Assembly (NCBI GenBank): GCA_035536315.1 | Contig: DATLOJ010000017.1 | Location: 1-40,532, forward strand | Length of the DNA stretch: 40,532 nt | Source of the DNA: DATLOJ01 sp035536315 | GTDB taxonomy: Bacteria > Actinomycetota > CADDZG01 > JAHWKV01 | Reading direction: 5' to 3' | Part shown: one piece after another, positions 31,485 to 39,796 of the stretch | Numbering within the stretch: the stretch's first letter is position 1 | Layout of the letters: each line of letters starts with the position of its first letter | Program-made: the position numbers and the translations under genes | The notes under the pieces: model-generated | Databases searched by the model: none | Seen by the model: the letters and a program-made list of their open reading frames with translations, nothing else | What the model was told of the DNA's origin: nothing

Positions 31485-34400
31485 ATGCCCTCAGACAACC
31501 AGCCCCCTTCAGACAACCAGACGGACCAACCAGCAGGCACGCCAACCGGTTCTAGGGCACATCTAAAAAGCAGGCTCAAGTCCGGGACGATCAACTGGCT
31601 GAAGGACACCTTGAGCGGACTTGTCATCGCGATCGGAACGCTCCTGGTCGGGATGATCCTCGTGCAGCTGGGTCTTGCGACCGAGGGACAGGAGTTCGAC
31701 TTCAGCGTCTTCTCGCCGCTCGAGTTCTGGAAGAGCTTTAAGGGACTGGTCGTCGCGTGGTCGCAGTTCAACGCGTGGGTCCTTTTCGCGCTCGGCCTGA
31801 TCCTTGCCGGCGCGACGTATGTCGTTTACCGCAGATGGAAAGCCGGACGCCCCTCGGTCCGCGACGACGACCCGACCGTTTCTTTCGTCGAGCGACTCGA
31901 AAGTGCGTTTTCTAGCCTCAAGGTGGCTGGAGCGCTGGGTCTCGTTGCGGCTCTGTTTCTCGGTGCCTACGTCTACCAACAGTACCTGTGGCGCGTCGCG
32001 CTGCCGGTCCCAGAGGGGCAGATCGGCGTTGCTTTCAGCCGGCAGGTAGGTAGCTCCGAGGCCCGCGACCAACTGGCCGACTACATGGAGCAGATGGGGC
32101 ACGAGAGCAAGGTCGTCATGCGCGACCTTCCCGTCCGCTTCGACGCAACCGATGTAGACCGCGCGCAGGCGATGGCAAGAAGGATCAATGCAGACGCGGT
32201 CGTCATATACAGAGAAGAGGGCACCGCCCGTCCGGGAGCCACCGGCCAGAACGGGGGGTCTCCGCAGAAGAACTACGTGGCCCACATCGCGTTCGCAGAT
32301 CCGGCCCTCGGCATCGAGGTACCGGTGCCTCAAAGGGCCAACGACGGGAAAGTCCAGTCGGTTTCCTTCCGTTCGAAAGAAGGCGTGCAAACGCCTCGCC
32401 TCGAGATGAGCGACGTCGGCAGGCTCATGGAGGCCACTGCCGGAATTTTGATGTACGACCAGGACCGCTACCTTCCGGCCATCGCTCACCTGCGCAATGC
32501 AGTCTCGCCGGGGAGATCCGACAGAGCCGACGGACTCACGCTCTTTTATCTCGGGAACGCGCAGTACCTGATCGATCAGGAGGAAACTGCAATCGCTTCC
32601 TTCGACGAGACGATCGCCGCGTTCGAGGCGAGGGGTTCGAACCTAAGCATCCAGGAACGTTTCGTTCTGGCAAAGGCCTACTCGCAGAGGGCTGACATCC
32701 ATTTCCACAACGGCAGGATCGACCAGTCCGAGGAACTTCTACAGAAAGCCGTTCAGCTGAGAGAGCCGATAGACAAAGACGAGTCGGCCCTGGAGGACCC
32801 CGTCATATTCAGGCGGTTCCACGAAACATTCGGCGCCGTTTATGTAGAGCTGATGGACATCGCCATCAGGCGAGACGATCCGGAGACGCAGGCCCTTTGG
32901 GTAAAGCGCGCGAAGGACGAGGCCAAAGCCCTACTCACTCTGAAAGACGATGACCGCGCCAAGACCAGCGCCATCTGGCTGACCTATCGGACCGGCGACT
33001 GCGAGGCCGGGTACAAGATGGCAGGCGACATTCTCAGGGAAAACCCGGACGACATCTACGCGCACAGAGCCGTATCGCGTCTGGCGGGCTTGAGAAGCGG
33101 ATTCCTGGCCCTCGAGTCGGAAACCCATCTCAACGAAATCATCTCCAGGCGGCCGAACAGCCTTCCAGAACAGCAAACCCTGCTGAACCAGTGGTCTCTA
33201 AAAACGGCCCTCCTCGACAGCGCCTTCATCGATAAGCAGCGAGAGACCGTCGACAAGATTCTCACCATCGACCCGAGCAACATCGAAGCGTTGGAAGAGC
33301 TCGTCAGCTCCACCGATATCTACGCCGGCTTTCATCTCAACCCCTCCGCAGTGGGTTCACCGTTCGGCGGACTCAGGGGTCACGTTCCGACCATTCGAAC
33401 TGTGCAGAGCAAGCTGCTCAGAGACCCCGAAGAGCTGAAGCGCGTCGTAAAGTTCGTCGACGACGCACGGCCATACGTGACCAGGTGGGCCCAGGAGGTC
33501 GAGCCGAACTCAGCCACTCCTCTTGTGTACGGGCTGCGTCTTTCTTCCAAATCCGAGCTATGGCTATACAACTATGTGCACATCCTTTCGAAGGAACCTG
33601 GCGCGCCTGTTGCCGATCCGGAAATCGCGACGCTTTACGACAAGGCCTGGCAGCGCGCGATCCAGGACGGCGATCGGGTCCTCACATCGAAGAGGCAAAG
33701 GACACCGCAGGACGAGGTAAAGACAAGGACGGTTCTCGCCGAACTTTGGCTGCACCGCTACTTCGCAAACCTCACCGATCCTGCGATCACCGCCGAGGCG
33801 ATCACCAAGGTCTCGGAGCACAGCGAAGCTGCGATGGTGGCGATCCCCCAGTTGACTCAATCTGAGGACGACAAGTTTGTTGCGAGCCGGTCCTACAGCT
33901 CGCTCGTAACGGGGTTCATCACCGCCCGCGGCTACTACACGCAGCAGGGCGACACCGCGGCCGCGCAGAAGGCAGCTGCACTTTCCGAGCAAGCCTTCGC
34001 AGGCTTCTCCGAAACGAGCCAAAGCACGATCACGAATGCCGAGGAATCAGAGAAGTTCTTGAGCCGTGTCACATGTGCCGACGCGGGGCAGTTGTACAAG
34101 GACGGCACGGAGCACCTGGCCAACAACGCCCCAGAAGCCGCCGCCCAAGCCTTTGGTCAGTACGTCAAGAAGTTTCCGAACGACCCTGAGGGGTTTTGGA
34201 ACCTCGGATGGGCCGAGTACCTCCGCGGGAATTTCAAGAAGGCCGAGAGCGACACTCGCAAGTTCGCCAAGTTGGCCCCCGGCCACCCTGCTGCGTCCGG
34301 CAACCTCGCAGCGATCCTGCTGGCCCAGGGCAAGGGGGGCGACGCCAACGCAGAGATAGCGAGGATGCTGAAAAGGCTCGACTCCGAGCCGCTGGCTCTG

Positions 34401-34946
34401 CGGCTGCAACTCATCGAATCCTTCGCCGGCGACCTTCTATCGGTCGCCCGCGACTATGAAAAGGCCCGCCAGCCGCTGGGTCCCGTAATCACGACGATGT
34501 CTCGCTACGTCGACAAGCTCCCAAAGGAGGCCGCCTCTCGCGAAGGGGCAAGGCTGATCAACATCTACGCGCATCTCGGCGGTGCGGCGGCTTGGGCCGG
34601 AAACATCAACGCTGCCGATAACCTCTTCACCAAGGGGCTCGAGATCAACCCCAACTACGTCCTGCTACGGGGAGATGTTGGTTTCGCCCGAGCGAGCGCG
34701 GGGGACATGGCGGCAGCCACGACCGAATACGAGAAAGCGATCGCAGCCGTGCCGAGCTACTTCGTGGACTCGTCGGGCCAGCCGCTCGAAGGCAGTGAGC
34801 TCGCGGCGATGAAGAAACTGGCCCGTCAGGAGCTCGAGGCGCACTCGAGCGCGCTTGGCATTCTCAGCGCACAGAAGAGTGAGCTCGCGCAGGGCCTTGT
34901 TCCGATCGTCGCGAGGCTCAGGGAAGCGGCGGCCCAGATCGCCTGA
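31485..34946 (+). CDS. Large membrane-anchored TPR-repeat protein
   Basis: A 1153-residue protein with a Pro/Asp/Gln-rich N-terminus and three predicted membrane helices (about 43-65, 96-115, 147-167). A small alpha/beta region follows (about 180-275, IGVAFSRQVG ... NADAVVIY). A long helical part with tetratricopeptide-like repeats comes next, clearest at the C-terminus (AAQAFGQYVKKFPNDPEGFWNLGWAEYLRGNFKKAE split over about 885-920, and ADNLFTKGLEINPNYVLLRG near 1050). TPRs form protein-binding scaffolds, so this may organise a membrane complex; the partner is unknown. It directly follows the channel-like gene in the same direction and ends at a strong terminator. ATG 31485 has no ribosome site but a nearby -10-like box. 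Confidence 0.85.
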   Translation: MPSDNQPPSDNQTDQPAGTPTGSRAHLKSRLKSGTINWLKDTLSGLVIAIGTLLVGMILVQLGLATEGQEFDFSVFSPLEFWKSFKGLVVAWSQFNAWVLFALGLILAGATYVVYRRWKAGRPSVRDDDPTVSFVERLESAFSSLKVAGALGLVAALFLGAYVYQQYLWRVALPVPEGQIGVAFSRQVGSSEARDQLADYMEQMGHESKVVMRDLPVRFDATDVDRAQAMARRINADAVVIYREEGTARPGATGQNGGSPQKNYVAHIAFADPALGIEVPVPQRANDGKVQSVSFRSKEGVQTPRLEMSDVGRLMEATAGILMYDQDRYLPAIAHLRNAVSPGRSDRADGLTLFYLGNAQYLIDQEETAIASFDETIAAFEARGSNLSIQERFVLAKAYSQRADIHFHNGRIDQSEELLQKAVQLREPIDKDESALEDPVIFRRFHETFGAVYVELMDIAIRRDDPETQALWVKRAKDEAKALLTLKDDDRAKTSAIWLTYRTGDCEAGYKMAGDILRENPDDIYAHRAVSRLAGLRSGFLALESETHLNEIISRRPNSLPEQQTLLNQWSLKTALLDSAFIDKQRETVDKILTIDPSNIEALEELVSSTDIYAGFHLNPSAVGSPFGGLRGHVPTIRTVQSKLLRDPEELKRVVKFVDDARPYVTRWAQEVEPNSATPLVYGLRLSSKSELWLYNYVHILSKEPGAPVADPEIATLYDKAWQRAIQDGDRVLTSKRQRTPQDEVKTRTVLAELWLHRYFANLTDPAITAEAITKVSEHSEAAMVAIPQLTQSEDDKFVASRSYSSLVTGFITARGYYTQQGDTAAAQKAAALSEQAFAGFSETSQSTITNAEESEKFLSRVTCADAGQLYKDGTEHLANNAPEAAAQAFGQYVKKFPNDPEGFWNLGWAEYLRGNFKKAESDTRKFAKLAPGHPAASGNLAAILLAQGKGGDANAEIARMLKRLDSEPLALRLQLIESFAGDLLSVARDYEKARQPLGPVITTMSRYVDKLPKEAASREGARLINIYAHLGGAAAWAGNINAADNLFTKGLEINPNYVLLRGDVGFARASAGDMAAATTEYEKAIAAVPSYFVDSSGQPLEGSELAAMKKLARQELEAHSSALGILSAQKSELAQGLVPIVARLREAAAQIA

Positions 34947-34962
34947 TCAATCATTCAAAGAA

Positions 34963-34993
34963 GAAAGGGGGCCGCTCGACGCGGCCCCCTTTC
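34963..34993. terminator. Intrinsic terminator, bidirectional
   Basis: GAAAGGGGGCCGC-TCGAC-GCGGCCCCCTTTC is a perfect 13-bp stem with a 5-nt loop, between the TPR gene (plus) and the lipoprotein gene (minus), whose stop codons converge here. Confidence 0.85.
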
Positions 34994-35020
34994 TCATTTA
35001 ATCGCTTCGGTTCTCCTGAA

Positions 35021-35671
35021 TCAGCCTCCGAAGAACGCTGAGACGAAGGCTCCTACCGCCTCGCCGCTCTCGGACTCGGCACTCAGAAAGATGTTGCCGA
35101 TCGACCAAAGAACCACTCCGGCGTTTTCCTTCTGCAAAATCGCAATAAAGCCGATCTGTGATCCGTCGTCGCCATTTATCTCACCCGAGTCCACAAGCTC
35201 GTATCCGGTCTCTTCAATCAGCACGCCGCCGATGCCGTTTACGACATCGACCGCTTGTTGAGCTTTCTCGAAGACGGCCATGTTGTGCAGGACCTGGTTT
35301 CCCCCGCCGTCCTCATACAGAAGGGCCAGGGCGTCGATTGCTCCCAGGTTCGTTACGAATGTTTCAGCCCTGGCGGAGTCGACCAGCGAAAAGTCGCCGA
35401 TGTCCTTCTGCACGAAGTCCTCGAGTCCACCGCTTGCCGGCGGCTCCTCGGCGGGTTCGTCTGGAATCTGCGGACGCCTGCTGGGTTTCGGAAGGGTCCC
35501 ACCGTTGTCGTCCGGCTCCGGCTCGTCCGGCTCTTGAGCAGTTGGAGATGGAAGCGGCGGAGCGTTCTTCTGCACCGGCTTCGGGCATGCAACGCCGAAC
35601 AGCGCCATGAGACACAGAAGCGCAATCAGACGCATGAATCTCATGCTGAGCAAGGAGCTCTTTGTTGTCAT
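35021..35671 (-). CDS. Predicted lipoprotein with Pro/Glu-rich linker
   Basis: A 216-residue protein that begins MTTKSSLLSMRFMRLIALL and has a lipoprotein-type signal ending GVAC (near residue 29; the -3 Gly is atypical). A Pro/Glu/Asp-rich linker (about 35-85) follows, then a folded domain of about 120 residues beginning GGLEDFVQKDIGDFSL and including VFEKAQQAVDVVNGIGG and GFIAILQKENAGVVLWSIGN. I do not recognise the domain. ATG 35671 overlaps the stop of the upstream PrsW-like gene (ATGA), so the two are coupled and may work together at the membrane. The start is chosen on that overlap and the signal peptide. Confidence 0.8.
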   Translation of the reverse strand: MTTKSSLLSMRFMRLIALLCLMALFGVACPKPVQKNAPPLPSPTAQEPDEPEPDDNGGTLPKPSRRPQIPDEPAEEPPASGGLEDFVQKDIGDFSLVDSARAETFVTNLGAIDALALLYEDGGGNQVLHNMAVFEKAQQAVDVVNGIGGVLIEETGYELVDSGEINGDDGSQIGFIAILQKENAGVVLWSIGNIFLSAESESGEAVGAFVSAFFGG

Positions 35672-36702
35672 GATGCACCCCCCGCGCTGGCCTGAGTTCT
35701 TGCCTCGGCAATGGCCGACCTCAAACGATCGATCTCGGCCTGTGCCTTTGCCTTGCGGTCTGCATCGCTCTCCCGGGTGTTGCGCTGCTCCGCGAGTGCG
35801 AGCTGGACCTGACGGTTGTGCAGAGTCCTGAGCGCACGCCACTTCCCGAAGTTGCCGGAGAAGAAGGTTTTTGCGTAAAGGGCCCTTCTTGCAACGAAGC
35901 TGTCTAGAAGCTTGAGCTCGTCCGAGGTCACGACTCCGGCCGCTGCCTCGTCTGCCAGCTGATCCCGAATCGCTTTCTGCTCACGAAGAAGCGCGTACGC
36001 AATGACGATCACCACGAACACGACCGGGATGCTGAGTCCAATGAGAGCCTTTGTGCGCTCTCCACCTCCCGCAAGGGCATTGCCTCGGGAGAACGAGTTG
36101 AACAGGATGTGAAGGCCGGCCCCCAAAACCAGTCCGCCGATCACACTCGCTGCCCGCTTTGCCGCAGTACCTGCAACGGCCGCGCCAAACCCGGCGCCGA
36201 TGATGGCTCCGAAAAGCCCTTCTGCAAGGCCGCCAAGGGCCGTTGCTCCGATGTTGTTTGCTGCGCCGAGCGAGTCACCGATGAGACTCGTCGTCTTGAA
36301 GGAGCTGACGATGACCGAGCCAAGGGCAACTCCAAGACCGGCGGTGGTGCCGTAGACAACTCCGTCCATCAAACTACCCAGTGCCGACCAGCCCTTTGAT
36401 CTGGTCGATGCATTCAAAACGAGAAGTCCTACAAGAATCGCGACAAAGATCCCTCCCGATATGACGATCGGCCCCATCGTGTTGTCCAGCTCGATAGTGC
36501 TGCTGAGGGTCGTTTGAAGGATCGCTCCGACTGCCGCCCCGATAGCAAGAACAAGCAAGATCGCTCCGAAAGACTCCTTTTCGTTCAAGTCCATGAAACG
36601 GATGACGATCAAGAAAATGACCGCTACCGCGAGCACGGTCCAGATGGCCGATGCACCCCCACCCCCTCCCGCCTGAGCGAGATTTAGAACATCTGTGTTC
36701 AA
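35668..36702 (-). CDS. Polytopic membrane protein, degenerate PrsW-like
   Basis: A 344-residue membrane protein with about seven or eight hydrophobic segments and a charged cytoplasmic-type C-terminal tail (ADRKAKAQAEIDRLRSAI, probably coiled coil). Segments MDGVVYGTTAGLGVALG and VLGAGLHILFNSF resemble parts of the PrsW intramembrane metalloprotease family (DGxxYG and a His/Asn motif). I cannot find the EExxK motif, and the usual EN after GLGFA is absent. It may be a non-catalytic relative or only distantly related. The start is TTG 36702 behind GGGGAAAG. It is the first gene of a two-gene operon with the lipoprotein and is divergent from the oxidase gene. Confidence 0.7.
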   Translation of the reverse strand: MNTDVLNLAQAGGGGGASAIWTVLAVAVIFLIVIRFMDLNEKESFGAILLVLAIGAAVGAILQTTLSSTIELDNTMGPIVISGGIFVAILVGLLVLNASTRSKGWSALGSLMDGVVYGTTAGLGVALGSVIVSSFKTTSLIGDSLGAANNIGATALGGLAEGLFGAIIGAGFGAAVAGTAAKRAASVIGGLVLGAGLHILFNSFSRGNALAGGGERTKALIGLSIPVVFVVIVIAYALLREQKAIRDQLADEAAAGVVTSDELKLLDSFVARRALYAKTFFSGNFGKWRALRTLHNRQVQLALAEQRNTRESDADRKAKAQAEIDRLRSAIAEARTQASAGGAS

Positions 36703-36740
36703 GCTTTCCCCTTTCCCTATGTTGGCGGGCCAGATTTCAA

Positions 36741-36778
36741 CACACTTTGGGTGTGCGATACATCACCTTTTAGGGTGA
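36741..36778. promoter_or_regulatory. Two similar palindromes in a divergent promoter region
   Basis: CACAC-TTTGG-GTGTG (36741-36755) and TCACC-TTTTAG-GGTGA (36763-36778) are perfect 5-bp-arm palindromes with related sequence (CAC..TTT..GGGTG), centred about 22 bp (two helical turns) apart, between the divergent PrsW-like and oxidase genes. They look like paired operator sites; no regulator is known. Confidence 0.4.
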
Positions 36779-36855
36779 ACACGCCAATTCTTCTACTTGC
36801 GTACCGGCTTTCTAGATGATCTTCTCCGCTCTCACTCCCGAATCGAGGAAAGATC

Positions 36856-38382
36856 ATGGACAAGCAGGACAAGGAAGAGCTAGCTGAAGCCGGCCTGGAG
36901 GATGAGCTTGTAGAAGCCGGCGCGCCCGATCCCGATGAAGCAGCACCGCCCGATCCGGAGGTCATGGAGGTAGCCGAGGAGGGACTCGAGCCCATCCCCC
37001 AGCATTCGAAGAAGGTGATCGTGATCGGGGCGGGAATCGCCGGTCTGGTCGCGGCTTACGAGCTTCTCGAAAGTGGCCACAGGCCCGTCATCCTCGAGGC
37101 CCAGAACCGCGTTGGGGGCCGGATCTACACGCTGAGAAGCTTCGCCCCGGGCCTCTACGCTGAGGCAGGGGCCATGCGGATTCCGCGAGCCCACACGCTC
37201 ACCCTCAAATACTGCGAGCAGTTCGGCCTGGAGCTTCGGCCTTTCATGATGGGCAACCCCAAGGGGCTCGTTTACATCGGGGGCCAAAGAATGACCATGG
37301 AGCAGGCCGCCGCGGACCCGTCGTCGCTGCCCTACGAACTCTCCGAGACAGAGGCGGGCCGGGACATCAATCAGATTTGGGAGGAAGCGATTGCCGATCT
37401 GCGCGAGCTAATCGCTACCGAAGGCGATGAGGGCTGGGACAAGATCGTCAAGGAGTACGACAAGTACTCCTTGCGTCAGTTCTTGGAGCTGAAAGGTTTC
37501 TCGGAGGGGGCCATCGAGCTGTTCGGCGTAATGAACTTCGTGGAAGCCGACATGGGTACGGCAGCGATCGAGCTTCTGCGTGAGGACCTCGGCGGGGCTT
37601 ACGTCGACATGCAGGAGATCGTCGGCGGAATGGACCGCTTGCCGAACTCGTTCTACGAACGGCTGAAGAACCACATCCGCTTCGGGGCGAACGTGCACGC
37701 TCTCGATCAGGACGAGAGCTCAGTGACCGTTCACTTCAAGACGGAATCGGGCCGGTATTCGGAGACGGCGGACTACGCGATAGTCACCGTTCCGTTTTCC
37801 GTGCTTCGCACGATTGAAGTGATGAAGCCCTTCTCGAAAGAGAAGCAGAAGGCGATAAGGCAACTCCACTACGCGGCGTCCACGAAGATCTTGTTCCAGG
37901 TTCGCAACCGATTCTGGGAGAAGGAAGACGGAATCTTCGGGGGTGCGACCGTCACCGACCTCGCAATAAGAAGGATGAACTACCCGACACCCGACGCCGG
38001 CAACGAGCGCGGGATGCTGCTCGCCAGCTACACGTGGTCACAGGACGCGGCCCGCTGGGGAGCAATGGATAACGAGACGCGCCTCGAGGAAGCCCTCGAC
38101 GACGTCTCGCGAATCCATCCGTCGGTTCGCGATGCGTACGAGGTCGGCACATCGCACGCGTGGTACGACGACCCTTACGCCGGCGGCGCGTTCGCGCTAT
38201 TCGAGCCCGGTCAGCAAAGCTCGTTGCACGAAGCGATCCTGGCCCCCGAGGGCCGCTACTACTTCGCCGGCGAGCACTGCTCGCTGTACCACGCATGGAT
38301 CCAGGGCTCGTTGGAGTCAGGCATAAACGCCGCGAGAGAAATCCACGAAGCCCCGGTAGAGGCCAAAGTCCGCCAGTCCTGA
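36856..38382 (+). CDS. FAD-dependent amine / L-amino-acid oxidase
   Basis: A 508-residue flavin amine oxidase. Such enzymes oxidise an amine or L-amino acid to the imine, producing hydrogen peroxide. An acidic N-terminal stretch of about 50 residues precedes the FAD-binding motif KKVIVIGAGIAGLVAAYEL, followed by EAQNRVGGRIYT and GLYAEAGAMRIP. The C-terminal FAD block is YYFAGEHCSLYHAWIQGSLE. The whole length matches bacterial L-amino-acid oxidase relatives, which also carry the AGAMRIP motif. ATG 36856 follows GAGGAAAG. The acidic N-terminal extension is unusual and lacks a signal peptide. There is no sequence evidence that it belongs to the NRPS cluster 15 kb away. Confidence 0.9.
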   Translation: MDKQDKEELAEAGLEDELVEAGAPDPDEAAPPDPEVMEVAEEGLEPIPQHSKKVIVIGAGIAGLVAAYELLESGHRPVILEAQNRVGGRIYTLRSFAPGLYAEAGAMRIPRAHTLTLKYCEQFGLELRPFMMGNPKGLVYIGGQRMTMEQAAADPSSLPYELSETEAGRDINQIWEEAIADLRELIATEGDEGWDKIVKEYDKYSLRQFLELKGFSEGAIELFGVMNFVEADMGTAAIELLREDLGGAYVDMQEIVGGMDRLPNSFYERLKNHIRFGANVHALDQDESSVTVHFKTESGRYSETADYAIVTVPFSVLRTIEVMKPFSKEKQKAIRQLHYAASTKILFQVRNRFWEKEDGIFGGATVTDLAIRRMNYPTPDAGNERGMLLASYTWSQDAARWGAMDNETRLEEALDDVSRIHPSVRDAYEVGTSHAWYDDPYAGGAFALFEPGQQSSLHEAILAPEGRYYFAGEHCSLYHAWIQGSLESGINAAREIHEAPVEAKVRQS

Positions 38383-38425
38383 CGGGGGGGCCGGGCCGCG
38401 GGCGGGTCGCTGGCGGGTACTTTTT

Positions 38426-38460
38426 GTGCAAGAGCGCGGCGCTGACGTCGAAAATGTTCC
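38426..38460 (+). repeat. Dispersed 35-bp repeat, copy 3
   Basis: It matches copy 2 (30243-30277) except for AC instead of GT after GCGCTG. It is in the 135-bp gap after the oxidase gene. Copies 2 and 3 are direct repeats about 8.2 kb apart. Confidence 0.8.
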
Positions 38461-38517
38461 GTCGGGCGGATCAACGGGCCAGCGGGAAGGCGGCCGAAGG
38501 CCCGGTTACTCAAACTG

Positions 38518-39093
38518 TTATGGATGAGGGTGAGAGTCCTGCGGCCCGGCAATTCGGGCTTCCTCGTCAGCGGGGTGTGGGGTAACGTGATGATCGGTGA
38601 CCCCGTCGCGGTGGGAGTGGGCCGGCATCAGGGGAGTTTTACCGTCGATTGTTCTGCCCAGTGCGCTCGAGCCGCTCAATAGAAAAAGCCCAAGCGCACC
38701 TGCGAGCACTGATCTCTTAACCAGACGCCGGGCTCGCATTGGCAGCGCCAGTACGGTGAGAAGGACGCTCAGGGCTTCGAGTGAGCTTGCGGTCACATCT
38801 GCCAGCCCCGGCAGCTCTCTGGTCCAACTGCCGGCCCCCGATGGGAGCCCTACCGTTCGCGAGAGACCCCATCCAAGAATGATGGCGCTGTTGAGAAGGC
38901 AGACGAGCAGCAAAGTCTTTGACCGGTCCTGCCCGAGCATCAGGAAAGCAAGCACCAGCTGTGCGACACCCGTTGCAAGAAAAGCTGCGCCCAGCCAAAG
39001 TGCTTCAGCAGCGTGGGAGCCGACGAAGGCCAGATGGACGAGACCGGCTGCCCCGGTACATGCGGCTGCGATCTCGATAAAGCGTCTCTTCAT
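38518..39093 (-). CDS. Small membrane protein with His-rich C-terminal tail
   Basis: A 191-residue protein with about five hydrophobic segments (first near 5-25, last near 141-159) and a soluble tail rich in histidine (PAHSHRDGVTDHHVTPHP ... DSHPHP). The tail could bind metal ions, but this is only composition. I do not recognise the family. ATG 39093 (MKRRF) is chosen over GTG 39132 because a matching ECF-type promoter ends 7 nt before it, making a leaderless transcript likely. It is divergent from the ECF sigma operon and shares its promoter motif, so it is probably a target of that sigma factor. Confidence 0.7.
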   Translation of the reverse strand: MKRRFIEIAAACTGAAGLVHLAFVGSHAAEALWLGAAFLATGVAQLVLAFLMLGQDRSKTLLLVCLLNSAIILGWGLSRTVGLPSGAGSWTRELPGLADVTASSLEALSVLLTVLALPMRARRLVKRSVLAGALGLFLLSGSSALGRTIDGKTPLMPAHSHRDGVTDHHVTPHPADEEARIAGPQDSHPHP

Positions 39094-39100
39094 AGGTCTT

Positions 39101-39126
39101 ATTCGGAACGAGCCGTGCCCTGGATG
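39101..39126 (-). promoter_or_regulatory. ECF-type promoter for the membrane protein gene
   Basis: On the minus strand CATCC (39126-39122, within TTCATCC) is followed after 16 nt by CGAAT (39105-39101, within CGAATAA), 7 nt before ATG 39093. This is the same motif as at 39155-39181 and resembles, from memory, the SigK-type CCATCC...CGAAT consensus. Confidence 0.6.
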
Positions 39127-39154
39127 AATCACGTTAAGAAAAGTGCCCCCAGTT

Positions 39155-39181
39155 CATCCCGATGCCCGCCCGGCTACGAAT
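39155..39181 (+). promoter_or_regulatory. ECF-type autoregulatory promoter of the sigma operon
   Basis: CATCC (39155-39159, within TTCATCC), a 17-nt spacer and CGAAT (39177-39181, within CGAATAA) lie about 42 nt before the sigma factor ATG. It is nearly identical in both boxes to the divergent promoter at 39101-39126. Confidence 0.6.
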
Positions 39182-39223
39182 AACCTGCGTCGACCACCAA
39201 AATCATGGGTATCAAGGGAAAAC

Positions 39224-39796
39224 ATGAACGAGACAGAAACCGAGCGCTTGAGCGATGGTGCCCTGGTGCTCGCCATCGCCCGGTGGCGTCAGGAGGCTCT
39301 CGAGGAGGCCTACCGGAGGCACGCCCCCCAGGTCTTTGCGCTTTCGAGGCGACTCTTGGTTGACAGATCTCTGGCCGAGGAAGTCGTTCAGGAGGTCTTC
39401 ATCCGGCTCTGGTACGAGGCAGAACGCTTTGATCCAGAGCGTGGCTCGCTTAGAGCGTTCCTGCTTACGCAAGCCCACGGCCGCAGCATCGATCTGTTGC
39501 GCTCCGAGACGTCGCGCCGCCGTAGAGAAGAGACCGATGCGAGAGGAGCGGTCACTGTTGCTGAGGACGCAACGGTCAGGTTGGAACTCCTGGATCTCTC
39601 CGAAACGGTCAGAAAGGCTTTGAAAACGCTTCCTAAGCCTCAACGTGTCGCGATCGAACTCGCATACTTCGGGGGCAAGAGTTACCGGGAGGTTGCTTCA
39701 GTCCTTAAAGTGCCGGAGGGAACCATCAAAAGCCGGATACGGGTCGGCCTGAGCCAACTGCGTTCGGAACTAGTTCAAGCGGGGGGAATGGCATGA
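39224..39796 (+). CDS. ECF RNA polymerase sigma factor (SigK-like)
   Basis: A 190-residue sigma-70 family ECF factor. Region 2 spans EAYRRHAPQVFALSRRLL to VQEVFIRLWYEAERFDPERG and DLLRSETSRRRRE. Region 4 is LKTLPKPQRVAIELAYFGG, with the helix-turn-helix SYREVASVLKVPEGTIKSRI. ATG 39224 (MNETETE) starts just before region 2; the upstream frame crosses the promoter. Its TGA overlaps the ATG of the anti-sigma gene (ATGA). Pairing with an RskA-type anti-sigma and a CATCC/CGAAT promoter suggests a SigK-like group. It should direct RNA polymerase to its own promoter and to the divergent membrane gene when the anti-sigma factor is inactivated. Confidence 0.93.
   Translation: MNETETERLSDGALVLAIARWRQEALEEAYRRHAPQVFALSRRLLVDRSLAEEVVQEVFIRLWYEAERFDPERGSLRAFLLTQAHGRSIDLLRSETSRRRREETDARGAVTVAEDATVRLELLDLSETVRKALKTLPKPQRVAIELAYFGGKSYREVASVLKVPEGTIKSRIRVGLSQLRSELVQAGGMA

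Noticed and set aside
36856..38382. The amine oxidase as a tailoring enzyme of the NRPS product
   Set aside because: It is 15 kb from the cluster, past toxin-antitoxin, channel and TPR genes, with its own promoter region; no sequence link supports it.
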